DNA from: Brevibacillus composti
GTDB lineage: Bacteria > Bacillota > Bacilli > Brevibacillales > Brevibacillaceae
Direction of reading: 5' to 3'
DNA length: 64,000 nt
NCBI RefSeq assembly: GCF_016406105.1
Contig: NZ_CP066308.1
Location: 1,895,501-1,959,500 of the forward strand
Positions 8,119-17,628 of the stretch are shown here, in pieces. The notes beneath the pieces were generated by a model. It saw only the letters and a list, made by a program, of their open reading frames with translations, was not told the DNA's origin and did not search any database. A program made the translations under genes and the position numbers. Position 1 is the stretch's first letter. Every line of letters begins with the position of its first letter.

Positions 8119-10161
8119 GTGGGATTCAAATTTAAAGAACTCGGAACAGTCCTGTTTGTCATTAGCATCGTCGTCATGATGGTAATCCCACTGCCTTCTG
8201 AGCTGCTGGATCTGCTGCTCATTTTGAACATCTCGCTGGCATTGACTATTTTGCTCGTATCCATGTACACGCGAGAGACCCTGCAGTTCTCCATCTTTCC
8301 CACCGTTGTCCTGATTACGACGCTTTTTCGATTGGCCCTGAACGTTTCGACGACGCGCAACATCCTCTCGCACGCCGAGGGGGGGAAGGTGATTGAGGCC
8401 TTCGGCAGCTTCGTCGTCGGTGGAAATCAAGTCGTCGGCTTCGTTGTTTTCCTGATTCTCGTCATTATTCAGTTTATTGTGATTACCAAAGGGTCGGAGC
8501 GCGTCGCCGAGGTAGCTGCCCGCTTTACGCTGGACGCCATGCCCGGAAAGCAGATGAGTATCGACGCGGACCTGAATGCCGGGATGATTACCGATACAGA
8601 AGCGCGAGTGCGGCGGAAAAAAATCGAGGATGAAGCCGATTTCTACGGAGCCATGGATGGTGCCAGTAAATTCGTAAAAGGGGACGCCATCGCAGGTATC
8701 ATCATTTTTATCGTAAATATAATCGGCGGTTTCATCATCGGGATGGTCATCCACGACATGAGCTTTGCAGAATCGGCCTCCAAATTCACGACGATGTCCG
8801 TCGGTGACGCGCTCGTCAGCCAGATTCCCGCGCTGCTGATTTCGACAGCGACCGGGATTATCGTGACCCGCGCTACCTCTGGCGAAGGGCTGGGAGAGGA
8901 TATCGCCAATCAGATGTTCAGCTACCCGCGCCTTCTGTATATCGTCGCAGGAGCGATCTTCCTCCTCGGTCTGCTGACGCCGATCGGTCTGCTCCCTGTG
9001 GTGCCGGTCGCAGGATTGCTGGCGTTTGCCGGCTGGAAAACCTCGCAAAAACAGCAGGTGGCCTGGGAAGAGAACGTACAGCAGGAAGAAGATCAGCAGA
9101 TGGCGGAGGTGCGCAGTCCGGAGAGCGTAGTCAATCTGTTGCAGGTAGACCCGATCGAATTCGAATTCGGCTACGGGCTGATACCGCTGGCGGATGCCAA
9201 ACAGGGGGGCGACCTCTTGGACCGCGTCATCATGATTCGCCGGCAAATTGCTTTGGAAATGGGGATCGTGGTGCCGGTCATTCGCATCCGCGACAATATT
9301 CAGCTGCGCCCCAATGAATATGTGATCAAAATCAAAGGAAACCAGGTGGCATCCGGAGAGCTGCTGCTCGATCATTACCTGGCGATGAGTCCGGGATTCG
9401 ACGATGATTCGGTCGTCGGGATCGAAACCGTGGAACCGGCGTTTGGCCTTCCCGCATTATGGGTAACAGAAGAGAATAAGGAGATTGCTGAGCTGTCTGG
9501 CTACACGGTCGTCGATCCGCCTTCTGTCGTGGCTACGCACTTGACCGAAGTGATCAAGCGGCATGCGCATGAACTGCTGGGCCGTCAAGAGACCCGCGCA
9601 CTGATAGACAATGTCAGGGAAGTGGCGCCTGTGCTGGTGGACGAACTGATTCCAGGCTCCCTGTCCATCGGGGATGTTCAAAAGGTGCTGCAAAAACTGC
9701 TGCGCGAGAAGGTGTCCATCCGCAATCTCGTCGTGATTCTCGAAGCGTTGGCCGATCATGCGATGTACACCAAAGATCCGGATGTTTTGACCGAGTATGT
9801 GCGGCAGGCGATGTCTCGCCAGATCACGCTGCAATACAGTGAGCCGGGACAGCCGCTGCGGGTCATTACAGCTGGCCCCGGGCTGGAAAAAGTCATTTCC
9901 GAACGCGTGGAGCAGACGGAGCAGGGCAGCTATCTGGCCATCGACCCGGAAACCTCGCAGCGCATCTACCAAACCATGTCAACGGAGGTCAGCAAAATGG
10001 TCAATTCCGGACAGCAGCCGATCATTCTCTCATCCCCGGCGATTCGCATGTATTTGCGTCAGCTGATGGAACGGATGATGCCGGATGTGCCCGTCTTGTC
10101 CTACAGTGAGCTGGAGCCGCACGTTGAAGTGCAAAGTGTAGGGATGGTGAACATTTCATGA
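8119..10161 (+). CDS. flhA: Flagellar export apparatus protein FlhA
   Basis: FlhA is the 680-residue FHIPEP-family component that docks export substrates and chaperones. The N-terminal half has about seven or eight membrane helices with the signature RLALNVSTTRNIL near 73-85, and the cytoplasmic half (from about 330) holds the substrate-binding domains. GTG start at 8119 follows AAAGGAGGG at 8104-8112. The stop overlaps the flhF ATG by four bases. Confidence 0.96.
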   Translation: MGFKFKELGTVLFVISIVVMMVIPLPSELLDLLLILNISLALTILLVSMYTRETLQFSIFPTVVLITTLFRLALNVSTTRNILSHAEGGKVIEAFGSFVVGGNQVVGFVVFLILVIIQFIVITKGSERVAEVAARFTLDAMPGKQMSIDADLNAGMITDTEARVRRKKIEDEADFYGAMDGASKFVKGDAIAGIIIFIVNIIGGFIIGMVIHDMSFAESASKFTTMSVGDALVSQIPALLISTATGIIVTRATSGEGLGEDIANQMFSYPRLLYIVAGAIFLLGLLTPIGLLPVVPVAGLLAFAGWKTSQKQQVAWEENVQQEEDQQMAEVRSPESVVNLLQVDPIEFEFGYGLIPLADAKQGGDLLDRVIMIRRQIALEMGIVVPVIRIRDNIQLRPNEYVIKIKGNQVASGELLLDHYLAMSPGFDDDSVVGIETVEPAFGLPALWVTEENKEIAELSGYTVVDPPSVVATHLTEVIKRHAHELLGRQETRALIDNVREVAPVLVDELIPGSLSIGDVQKVLQKLLREKVSIRNLVVILEALADHAMYTKDPDVLTEYVRQAMSRQITLQYSEPGQPLRVITAGPGLEKVISERVEQTEQGSYLAIDPETSQRIYQTMSTEVSKMVNSGQQPIILSSPAIRMYLRQLMERMMPDVPVLSYSELEPHVEVQSVGMVNIS

Positions 10162-11516
10162 GAGTAAAACGCTACATCGTGGACTCCATGCCGGAAGCAC
10201 TCGACAAAATCCGTATAGACCTCGGACAGGATGCCATCATCCTGAATTCCAAACCCATCAAGACGGGCGGCATTTTCGGCTTGTTCGGCAAACAGCAGAT
10301 CGAGGTCGTCGCGGCAGTGGACGAGAAGGAAGCGGAAAAGCCAAAGCGGACGCCAGCCCAACCGTCGCGGGAGCCAATCATCAGAGCCGCTGCCGCCAAC
10401 CCGACTGCTGCGAAGCGCGCCTATCAATCCATGGCAGCCGACGCACTTGCAAATACAGTGGCAGAGACGGTGGCCCCGCCTGATCCGATCGTCCTGGCAG
10501 ACGCGGGATCTGTGACGGTGCGGGAGAGGGCGCCTCTCACGGCGCAAGGGGGGGAGCAAAGTGCTCTGACCCGCACGGTTAATCAAGAGGACGCTGCACA
10601 GGCTCCCCGAAGCCAAGAGGCCGGAGGGAAACCGGCTGCAGCGGCACATGCGGGCAGCGACCAGCTGGCAGTAGAGGTTCGCCATATGCGGCAGATGTTT
10701 GAGAAGCTGCTGACCAGCGATTCCCGGCAGCAACTGCCGCAGCCGATCCAAACAGTTCGCGATCGACTGCTTCAGCAGGAGGTGACCGAAGAAGCCGCCT
10801 CGGAAATTATCCGTCAATTAATCATGGAAGCGGAGCCGGGCTGGGAAGCCGCTGAAGCCGTCAAGCGGGCGGAAGAGCTGATCATCCAGTCCTTGCAAAA
10901 AGCGGTCATCGAACCGGTGGGGATCGAGAGCAACGTGCGCTACGCATTCTTTTTCGGGCCGACCGGCGTCGGGAAGACGACGACGATCGCCAAGCTGGCC
11001 GCCAATTGCATGCTGAAGGAGAAAAGAAAGATCGGCTTTATCACGGCTGACACCTATCGGATCGCCGCGGTCGAGCAGTTGAAGACCTACGCCAACATCT
11101 TGAACGTTCCTTTTGAAGTGGTGTTTTCTCCTAAAGAAATTCCCCAAGCGATGGAGCGGCTGAGCGGCTGCGACCTGGTCTTTGTGGATACGGCGGGGCG
11201 AAATTACCGCAATGACGAATACGTCCAAGGGATCCGCGAGTTGGTCGTCGCCGATCAAAACAGCCTTAACTTCATGGTGCTGAGTCTCGCTTCCAAGTAT
11301 AGCGATATGAGGACGATCATCCGCAACTTTGGGGATGTCCCTGTATCCCGTGTCATCTTTACCAAGGCGGACGAGACGGAAGCCTACGGAGCCATGCTCA
11401 ACGTCGCTGCTGAGACGAACTTCTCGATCTCATATATAACGACGGGTCAAAATGTGCCGGACGATATCATCGTAGCAACACCCCGGTTGATAGCGAACAT
11501 GATAATGGGAGAATGA
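10158..11516 (+). CDS. flhF: Flagellar biosynthesis SRP-family GTPase FlhF
   Basis: FlhF is an SRP-like GTPase that governs the place and number of flagella. The 452-residue protein has a short conserved N-terminal part, a variable charged linker (about 60-190) and an NG domain. The P-loop GPTGVGKTTT begins at G267, and the G3 motif DTAGR is present. The start overlaps the flhA stop. The partner ATPase FlhG follows directly, again with an overlapping start. Confidence 0.95.
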   Translation: MRVKRYIVDSMPEALDKIRIDLGQDAIILNSKPIKTGGIFGLFGKQQIEVVAAVDEKEAEKPKRTPAQPSREPIIRAAAANPTAAKRAYQSMAADALANTVAETVAPPDPIVLADAGSVTVRERAPLTAQGGEQSALTRTVNQEDAAQAPRSQEAGGKPAAAAHAGSDQLAVEVRHMRQMFEKLLTSDSRQQLPQPIQTVRDRLLQQEVTEEAASEIIRQLIMEAEPGWEAAEAVKRAEELIIQSLQKAVIEPVGIESNVRYAFFFGPTGVGKTTTIAKLAANCMLKEKRKIGFITADTYRIAAVEQLKTYANILNVPFEVVFSPKEIPQAMERLSGCDLVFVDTAGRNYRNDEYVQGIRELVVADQNSLNFMVLSLASKYSDMRTIIRNFGDVPVSRVIFTKADETEAYGAMLNVAAETNFSISYITTGQNVPDDIIVATPRLIANMIMGE

Positions 11517-12385
11517 ATCGTATGCATGACCAAGCGAAACGGCTCCGTGAGCGGATGCAGCAGAGTCAGCCCTCCCGCCAGACACGGCTGGTAACCGTGA
11601 CGAGCGGAAAAGGGGGCGTGGGGAAGTCTAATTTCAGCCTGAACTTTGCTCTCGCTCTGCGTGAAAAAGGGCATAAGGCGATCCTCTTCGATGTCGATTT
11701 GGGCTTGGCCAATCTGGATGTCCTGATGGGCATAACGCCCAAGCGCCACTTGCTTCATCTTCTGGAAAAGGAGACGAGCGTGTGGGACATCCTGGAGACG
11801 GGTCCCGGCGATCTCGAGTTTATCGCAGGCGGTTCGGGATTTACCCAGATTCTCCAGTTGGATACAGAGAAGCTGGACATCCTCTTTCAAAAGCTGAATT
11901 CGCTTCATGGCTACGCCGACACAATTATCTTTGACACCGGTGCCGGAATATCTCAGGAGTCGCTGCGATTTATGCTTTCGTCCGACGAAGTGATACTGGT
12001 TACCACGCCGGAGCCTCCTGCCATAACCGACGCCTATGCCGTGATCAAAATGATTCACTCTCGCAACCCGGAAACAAAAGTGCGCCTCGTCATCAATCGG
12101 GCAACCTCGGAGCAGGAAGGGCGTGCGACCTCGGAGAAACTGGCCATGGTAGCCAAACGCTTCCTGGATATGGAAGTCAGCAAGCTGGGCTATGTCATGG
12201 ACGACCAGCATGTGACCAAAGCAGTGAAACAGCAACGACCCTATCTGCTAGCCTATCCGCAATCGCCAGCATCCCGAAGCATCCGAAACCTGGTGGCTGA
12301 GTACCTGGGCAGCACAGCAGGAAGTACCGGGACACCAGGTGGTTTCAAGGGCTTTCTCAACAAGCTGAAGGGCCTGATACAGTAA
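11513..12385 (+). CDS. flhG: MinD-like ATPase FlhG (YlxH)
   Basis: FlhG is a 290-residue deviant-Walker-A ATPase that activates FlhF and limits flagellar number. The motif SGKGGVGKS (31-39) and the following FDVDLGLANLDVLMG are those of ParA/MinD proteins. The basic N-terminus (about 1-24) is where homologues carry the FlhF-activating peptide. ATG 11513 overlaps the flhF stop, with another ATG three codons on. The gene ends 32 bases before cheB. Confidence 0.94.
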   Translation: MNRMHDQAKRLRERMQQSQPSRQTRLVTVTSGKGGVGKSNFSLNFALALREKGHKAILFDVDLGLANLDVLMGITPKRHLLHLLEKETSVWDILETGPGDLEFIAGGSGFTQILQLDTEKLDILFQKLNSLHGYADTIIFDTGAGISQESLRFMLSSDEVILVTTPEPPAITDAYAVIKMIHSRNPETKVRLVINRATSEQEGRATSEKLAMVAKRFLDMEVSKLGYVMDDQHVTKAVKQQRPYLLAYPQSPASRSIRNLVAEYLGSTAGSTGTPGGFKGFLNKLKGLIQ

Positions 12386-12417
12386 GACAACCAGACTTCG
12401 GAAGGGAGAGATCGCGC

Positions 12418-13527
12418 TTGAGAAAAATTCGAGTTCTCGTCACAGACGATTCAGCATTCATGCGCAAAGTCATATCCGATATTCTGCAAGCCGACCCGGA
12501 AATCGAAGTGATTGACCGTGCGAGAAACGGGCTCGAGTGCCTGGAGAAAGCCAGACAGTTGAATCCGGATGTGATCACCCTTGATATCGAGATGCCGGTC
12601 ATGAATGGCCTGGAAGCATTGGAACAGGTGATGAAGCACCAGCCGGTACCTGTTGTCATGCTGAGCAGCCTCACCCGGGAGGGAGCAGATGCGACGATTC
12701 GCGCGCTGGAATTGGGCGCATTCGATTTTGTCACGAAACCCTCGGGACCGATATCCCTGGATATACATAAAGTAGGCGACCGCCTGGTCGAAAGAGTGAA
12801 GGCGGCTTCCCTCGCCCAAAAAGCGATCAAACGAGCAAGTACGACGGAGCCGCGCACTGTCCTCCCGCCGTCCGCGGCTGTGAAAGCGGCGGCGCCACCT
12901 GCCATGACAAGTCCTCCGAATCTTGAAGCAGTTCCGAGAAAGAGCGGGGTGAATACCGGGAAGCTGGTGGTGCTGGGGACGTCTACCGGCGGCCCCAAAG
13001 CATTGCAAACGGTCTTGACCGCTCTGCCGGCAGATCTGCCGGCTCCGATCGCGATCGTTCAGCATATGCCTGCCGGTTTTACGAAATCGCTGGCACAGCG
13101 CCTCGACTCTCTTTGCGCCATCCGGGTGACAGAGGTGACCGATGGCGAGTGGCTGGAAGCGGGTACAGCGTACATCGCTCCCGGAGGCTATCATTTTGAG
13201 GTTCAACAAGTGAATGGACGATTGCAGGCAAGACTTCACCAGCAAGAACCCCGCGGGGGACACCGGCCTTCCGTAGACGTTCTTTTTGAATCTGTCAGCC
13301 GATTGACAAAAGTAGACAAATGGGCAATTATCATGACAGGCATGGGAAATGATGGGACGAAGGGCCTGAAAAAGATGAAAGATGCGGGTATTGTGACAAG
13401 TATTGTCGAGGATGAATCGACATGTGTCGTGTACGGAATGCCGCGTACAGCCATTCAGGCAGGTCTCGCTGACCACGTTGTACCGCTAAACGCGATTGCA
13501 GATACCCTCTGTAAGTTACTGCACTGA
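12418..13527 (+). CDS. cheB: Chemotaxis protein-glutamate methylesterase CheB
   Basis: CheB demethylates and deamidates chemoreceptors during adaptation. The 369-residue protein has a receiver domain (D10, D11, phosphoacceptor D56, K107) joined by a linker of about 40 residues to a methylesterase domain. The catalytic triad fits S189 (GTSTGGPKAL), H216 (IVQHMPAG) and D312 (MTGMGNDG). A TTG start with GGGAGAG upstream is used. CheR is not in this cluster. Confidence 0.95.
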   Translation: MRKIRVLVTDDSAFMRKVISDILQADPEIEVIDRARNGLECLEKARQLNPDVITLDIEMPVMNGLEALEQVMKHQPVPVVMLSSLTREGADATIRALELGAFDFVTKPSGPISLDIHKVGDRLVERVKAASLAQKAIKRASTTEPRTVLPPSAAVKAAAPPAMTSPPNLEAVPRKSGVNTGKLVVLGTSTGGPKALQTVLTALPADLPAPIAIVQHMPAGFTKSLAQRLDSLCAIRVTEVTDGEWLEAGTAYIAPGGYHFEVQQVNGRLQARLHQQEPRGGHRPSVDVLFESVSRLTKVDKWAIIMTGMGNDGTKGLKKMKDAGIVTSIVEDESTCVVYGMPRTAIQAGLADHVVPLNAIADTLCKLLH

Positions 13528-13546
13528 TTTTGGGAGGTGGATTACC

Positions 13547-15628
13547 ATGGACATGAATCAATATTTGGACATGTTTATTGAAGAGTCGAAAGAGCACCTG
13601 CAAGCAATCAATGCAAATCTGCTCGTTTTAGAGAGCGATCCCGAGCGCATTTCGATCGTGAACGAAATCTTTCGCTCCGCTCACACGCTGAAGGGCATGT
13701 CCGCCACGATGGGCTTCGAGGATATGGCCAGCCTGACCCATGAAGCAGAGAATGTGCTTGATTTGATTCGCAACGACAAACTGAAAATCAACAGCGATAT
13801 TATGGATGTCATTTTCCAGAGCGTGGATCTGATCGAGGGCATGGTAATGGATATCATGGAAGGCGGCGATGGGTCCGCCGATGTTTCCGAACCGGTCGCC
13901 AAACTGCGTGCCATTGTTGCGGGAGACTTTTCCGCGGCTACGGCGTCTTCCGACAAGGCTGCAGCTTCCGGGGAAGGCGTCCGGACAGGGGCCGAGACGG
14001 CTGAGGCCACCGGCGATCAGACCAACCGCGAGTATGAGCTGGATGAGTTCGCGCTAACCGTCCTCAAGCAATCGGAAGAAGCGGGGAACAACCTGTTTTG
14101 GATCAAAGTCACGCTGCAGGAAAACTGCCTCCTCAAAGCTGCTCGCGCTTACATGGTATTTGACCAGCTAGAGTCCATGGGGGAAGTCATCAAGTCTACC
14201 CCGTCGGTGCAGGATTTGGAAAACGAACGGTTTGACCTCACTTTTGAAGTGATCTTCGTCACGATGGAGCCGGCGGATAAAATCAAAAAGGCGATCACGA
14301 ATATTTCGGAGATTCAAGATGTGGCCGTCGAGCCGGTCCAGATGCGGGAGGCCAAACAGCAAGCCAAACAGGCGGAAGAGCAAATTGCAGTAGCTGCCGG
14401 AGCACCTGAGGCGGAAGCGGTGAAAAAACAGAATGCAGCGGCGGCAAGCAATGCCCCTGCGAAAAAAGTGACGGCGGGAGGCAAAACCATTCGGGTCGAT
14501 ATCGAAAGACTGGATGTGCTGATGAATCTCTTCAGCGAGCTGGTCATTGACCGCGGCCGCCTGGAGCAGCTGGCGAGGGAGCTGGGCAAGAGCGAATTGC
14601 AGGAAACGGTTGAGCATATGAGCCGGATCAGCGGCGACTTGCAAAATATCATTCTGACCATGCGCATGGTGCCGGTCGAGCAGGTATTCAACCGCTTCCC
14701 GCGGATGATTCGCGATCTGGCAAAAGACCTGAACAAAAAAGTGAATTTGGAAATATTCGGAGCGGAGACGGAGCTGGATCGTACCGTGATCGACGAAATT
14801 GGCGATCCGCTGGTTCACCTGCTGCGCAATTCGCTCGACCACGGCATCGAGTCGCCTGCGGAGCGGAAAAAGGCGGGCAAGCCGGAGGAAGGAACTATAC
14901 AGCTTCGCGCCTTCCACAGCGGCAACCACGTCTTTATCGAAGTGAAAGATGACGGGGCCGGCATCAATAAGGAAAAGGTATTGAAAAAAGCCTTGGAGCG
15001 GGGAATCGTGACTCCTGCCGCGGCCGAGAGCCTGGCCGATCGGCAGATCTTCGAGCTCTTGTTTTCCTCCGGTTTCAGTACAGCAGATACGATCTCGGAT
15101 ATCTCCGGCCGCGGCGTCGGCCTCGATGTGGTAAAAACCAAGATCGAATCCCTCGGCGGCAACGTAAGCGTCGATTCCGTTCGCGGGCAGGGGACGACTT
15201 TCCTGATTCAGCTTCCGCTCACTCTATCGATCATCTCTGCGATGCTGGTTCAGGTGCAGGATGAAAAATACGCGGTGCCGCTCAGCTCGATCATTGAAAC
15301 AGCTGTATTCCGCAAAGATCAGATCATGATGGCCCATCGCCAGAAAGTGATCGACTTCCGCGGCAGAGTCGTGCCGCTCGTTTCCTTGCAGGACATCTTC
15401 CAGATACCGGACAACGGACAGGAAAAGGATGACGAAGTGGCTGTGGTCATCGTCCGCAAAGGGGAAAAGATGGCAGGTCTCGTCGTCGATTCGTTTATCG
15501 GCCAGCAAGAAATCGTGCTGAAATCTCTTGGGAAATACCTGGTACAGGTCTTTGCCATCTCGGGCGCAACCATCCTGGGAGACGGACAAGTGGCGCTGAT
15601 CATCGATTGCAACGCATTGATTAAGTAA
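13547..15628 (+). CDS. cheA: Chemotaxis histidine kinase CheA
   Basis: CheA phosphorylates CheY and CheB in response to receptor signals. ATG 13547 follows GGGAGGTGG (13532-13540), giving 693 residues; an upstream in-frame start inside cheB is rejected. P1 carries phosphorylated H46 (RSAHTLKGMSATMGF), followed by a P2 regulator-binding domain (about 165-270), dimerisation domain P3 (about 325-385), kinase domain P4 with the N box HLLRNSLDHGIE and glycine boxes, and a CheW-like P5 domain at the end. Linkers around P2 are alanine and charge rich. Confidence 0.96.
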   Translation: MDMNQYLDMFIEESKEHLQAINANLLVLESDPERISIVNEIFRSAHTLKGMSATMGFEDMASLTHEAENVLDLIRNDKLKINSDIMDVIFQSVDLIEGMVMDIMEGGDGSADVSEPVAKLRAIVAGDFSAATASSDKAAASGEGVRTGAETAEATGDQTNREYELDEFALTVLKQSEEAGNNLFWIKVTLQENCLLKAARAYMVFDQLESMGEVIKSTPSVQDLENERFDLTFEVIFVTMEPADKIKKAITNISEIQDVAVEPVQMREAKQQAKQAEEQIAVAAGAPEAEAVKKQNAAAASNAPAKKVTAGGKTIRVDIERLDVLMNLFSELVIDRGRLEQLARELGKSELQETVEHMSRISGDLQNIILTMRMVPVEQVFNRFPRMIRDLAKDLNKKVNLEIFGAETELDRTVIDEIGDPLVHLLRNSLDHGIESPAERKKAGKPEEGTIQLRAFHSGNHVFIEVKDDGAGINKEKVLKKALERGIVTPAAAESLADRQIFELLFSSGFSTADTISDISGRGVGLDVVKTKIESLGGNVSVDSVRGQGTTFLIQLPLTLSIISAMLVQVQDEKYAVPLSSIIETAVFRKDQIMMAHRQKVIDFRGRVVPLVSLQDIFQIPDNGQEKDDEVAVVIVRKGEKMAGLVVDSFIGQQEIVLKSLGKYLVQVFAISGATILGDGQVALIIDCNALIK

Positions 15629-15644
15629 GAGGAGGGGCAGCCGT

Positions 15645-16121
15645 ATGCTCGAGCAAAAGGAAATCATCGGAGAAGTAAAAGTCATCGTTTTCCGTTTGAA
15701 AGACGAAGAGTACGGAGTCGAAGTAGGTCAAGTCAAATCGATCGAGAAGCTGGAGCACATCACCCGCGTGCCTCGCACTCCTGCATTTGTCAAAGGGGTC
15801 ATCAACCTGCGCGGAGTGGTTACGCCGATCATCGATTTGCGCAATCGCTTTGGCTTGGAGGAGTCGGCCTACAGTGAATCGACGCGGATCATCATCGTCG
15901 CGGTGGGAGAACTGGAAGTGGGCTTGATCGTCGACGCAGCCAATGATGTGATCGACATTCCGGTGAACGCGATCGAGCCGCCGCCGGAAGTGGTAGGCGG
16001 AGTAGAGGCTGCATATCTGCGCGGTGTGGCCAAGTTGGAAAAACGTCTGCTCATTCTGCTGAATCTCGACAAGGTTCTGAGCACGGAAGAAATCAAACAG
16101 CTTGATTCCTTCGAGGGATAG
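15645..16121 (+). CDS. cheW: Chemotaxis coupling protein CheW
   Basis: CheW is a 158-residue scaffold protein that links CheA to chemoreceptors. It is a single CheW domain with the conserved stretch ITRVPRTPAFVKGVINLRG at about 44-62 and VDAANDVIDIP near 100. GAGGAGGGG precedes the ATG. It lies 16 bases behind cheA and two bases before cheC. Confidence 0.96.
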   Translation: MLEQKEIIGEVKVIVFRLKDEEYGVEVGQVKSIEKLEHITRVPRTPAFVKGVINLRGVVTPIIDLRNRFGLEESAYSESTRIIIVAVGELEVGLIVDAANDVIDIPVNAIEPPPEVVGGVEAAYLRGVAKLEKRLLILLNLDKVLSTEEIKQLDSFEG

Positions 16122-16123
16122 GG

Positions 16124-16750
16124 ATGGAATACTTCGCCAAGTTTGGAGATTTTCAATTTGACGTATTGCGGGAAGTCGGCAACATCGGCGCAGGGCATGC
16201 GGCCACGGCACTATCCAAGCTGATCCAAAAGGAAATTGACATGAAAGTGCCGCAGGTCAACATCATCCCGTTTGATGAAGTGGCCAACTGTGTTGGGGGA
16301 CCTGAAGCGATTGTCGTTACCGTGTTTTTGAGAGTAGAAGGCGACTGTCCGGGCAATATGTTCTTTATCCTGGACATGCCTTCCGCCGAGCATGTATTGG
16401 AGCAGATGATTGGCGAAGTGAAGAGTGTGGAGGAGTGGACGGAACTGGAGGTGTCCGCTCTTCACGAAGTCGGGAACATCCTGACAGGCTCCTATTTGTC
16501 TTCGCTTGCTGATTTTACCAATCTGAATCTCCAGCCATCTGTCCCTGCACTGGCAGTCGATATGGCCGGGGCGATCCTGAGCTACGGACTGCTGGAGCTG
16601 GGACGAGCAGGAGACTTCGCGCTCACCATCGATACCGCTTTTTTTGAAGGCAATGAAAAGGTCCAGGGACACTTTTTTCTGATTCCGGACCCGGAATCAT
16701 TAAAGATACTATTTCGTTCACTAGGAGTACCATTCGATGGAGATTATTAA
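16124..16750 (+). CDS. cheC: CheY-P phosphatase CheC
   Basis: CheC is a 208-residue phosphatase that also binds CheD. Two active-site helices of the D/S-x3-E-x2-N type are visible: D13-x3-E17-x2-N20 (DVLREVGN) and SALHEVGN near 115. The gene begins two bases after the cheW stop and its end overlaps cheD by 14 bases in another frame. Coupled synthesis suits a CheC-CheD pair that acts as a feedback element. Confidence 0.95.
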   Translation: MEYFAKFGDFQFDVLREVGNIGAGHAATALSKLIQKEIDMKVPQVNIIPFDEVANCVGGPEAIVVTVFLRVEGDCPGNMFFILDMPSAEHVLEQMIGEVKSVEEWTELEVSALHEVGNILTGSYLSSLADFTNLNLQPSVPALAVDMAGAILSYGLLELGRAGDFALTIDTAFFEGNEKVQGHFFLIPDPESLKILFRSLGVPFDGDY

Positions 16751-17222
16751 AATTGGCATGGCGGACCTTGGAGTCGCCAAATCCCCGGATCGGCTTCGCA
16801 CTACGGGATTAGGGTCATGCGTCGGCGTCGTCTTGTACGATTCGGTGCATAAGGTTGCCGGGATGGCCCACGTCATGCTGCCTGAATCCTCGTTGGGAAA
16901 GGGTGGGGAGATTGCCATCGGAAAATATGCGGACACGGCAATCCCTCGACTCATCCAGGAGATGAAATTGGCCGGTGCGACCACATCCAATCTGGTGGCG
17001 AAGTTGGCTGGCGGCGCCCAAATGTTTGCGTTTCTCGGCAAGAGTGACACGATGCGGATCGGTCCGAGAAATGTGGAGGCTTGCAAGCAGGCGCTGAAAC
17101 AGGCGCAGATCAAAGTCATCGCCGAGGATACAGGGGGCAATTGCGGAAGGACGATCGAGTTCGACTCTTCAACCGGCATTCTGCAGATTCGAACGGTCAA
17201 TCAAGGTGTGAAGGAAGTATAG
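16737..17222 (+). CDS. cheD: Chemoreceptor glutamine deamidase CheD
   Basis: CheD deamidates receptor glutamines and controls CheC. The 161-residue protein contains the catalytic cysteine C28 (TTGLGSCVGVVLYD), histidine H45 (GMAHVMLPES) and a conserved threonine upstream, matching the Cys-His-Thr arrangement of the family. The ATG lies inside the end of cheC. The last codons precede the small membrane-protein gene by two bases. Confidence 0.95.
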   Translation: MEIIKIGMADLGVAKSPDRLRTTGLGSCVGVVLYDSVHKVAGMAHVMLPESSLGKGGEIAIGKYADTAIPRLIQEMKLAGATTSNLVAKLAGGAQMFAFLGKSDTMRIGPRNVEACKQALKQAQIKVIAEDTGGNCGRTIEFDSSTGILQIRTVNQGVKEV

Positions 17223-17224
17223 GA

Positions 17225-17611
17225 ATGGTAGGAACCATGTGGGTCAATACAGGAATCGGTGCGCTCGCCTCCGTCATTACACTGGTTACGGCTTTGTCCG
17301 GCAACGTATGGCTCGTGTCCTTGGAGCGAGCAGGTTATGCCTTTATCCTTTTTTTTCTTGCTGCTTTCCCGATACGTTGGCTCGTCGCAAAAATCATGGG
17401 GTCTTCTGAACGCACAGAGGCTGCCGCTCCGGCCAATGTAGGCTCTCCAGCCGATGCAGCCGGAGGTCCTGTCCCTTCGGCTGAAGAGGATCAAGATTCG
17501 GACGAGGAAGAAGGTTTTACCCCGTTGGCACTGGATCAGTTTCGGAGAGTTACTCCCAACTATGATCCCACCACCGTCGCAGATGTAGTGAGGCGTTTAA
17601 CTGATGAATAA
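17225..17611 (+). CDS. Small membrane protein of unknown function between cheD and sigD
   Basis: I do not recognise this 128-residue protein. Two hydrophobic helices lie at about 10-30 and 36-57, then a flexible acidic stretch (about 60-98, with EEDQDSDEEE), then a conserved-looking C-terminal tail FTPLALDQFRRVTPNYDP ending in VVRRLTDE. AAGGAAG at 17211-17217 suits ATG 17225; a second ATG at 17237 is also possible. In B. subtilis cheD is followed directly by sigD, so this insertion is lineage specific. Tight spacing puts it in the fla/che operon, so a link to motility or SigD control is plausible but unproven. Confidence 0.8.
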   Translation: MVGTMWVNTGIGALASVITLVTALSGNVWLVSLERAGYAFILFFLAAFPIRWLVAKIMGSSERTEAAAPANVGSPADAAGGPVPSAEEDQDSDEEEGFTPLALDQFRRVTPNYDPTTVADVVRRLTDE

Positions 17612-17628
17612 AGGTTGGTGACTGAATC

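Noticed and set aside
8068..9375. A 435-codon minus-strand frame opposite flhA
   Set aside because: Shadow of flhA codon bias; no ribosome site, low-complexity His/Asp composition.
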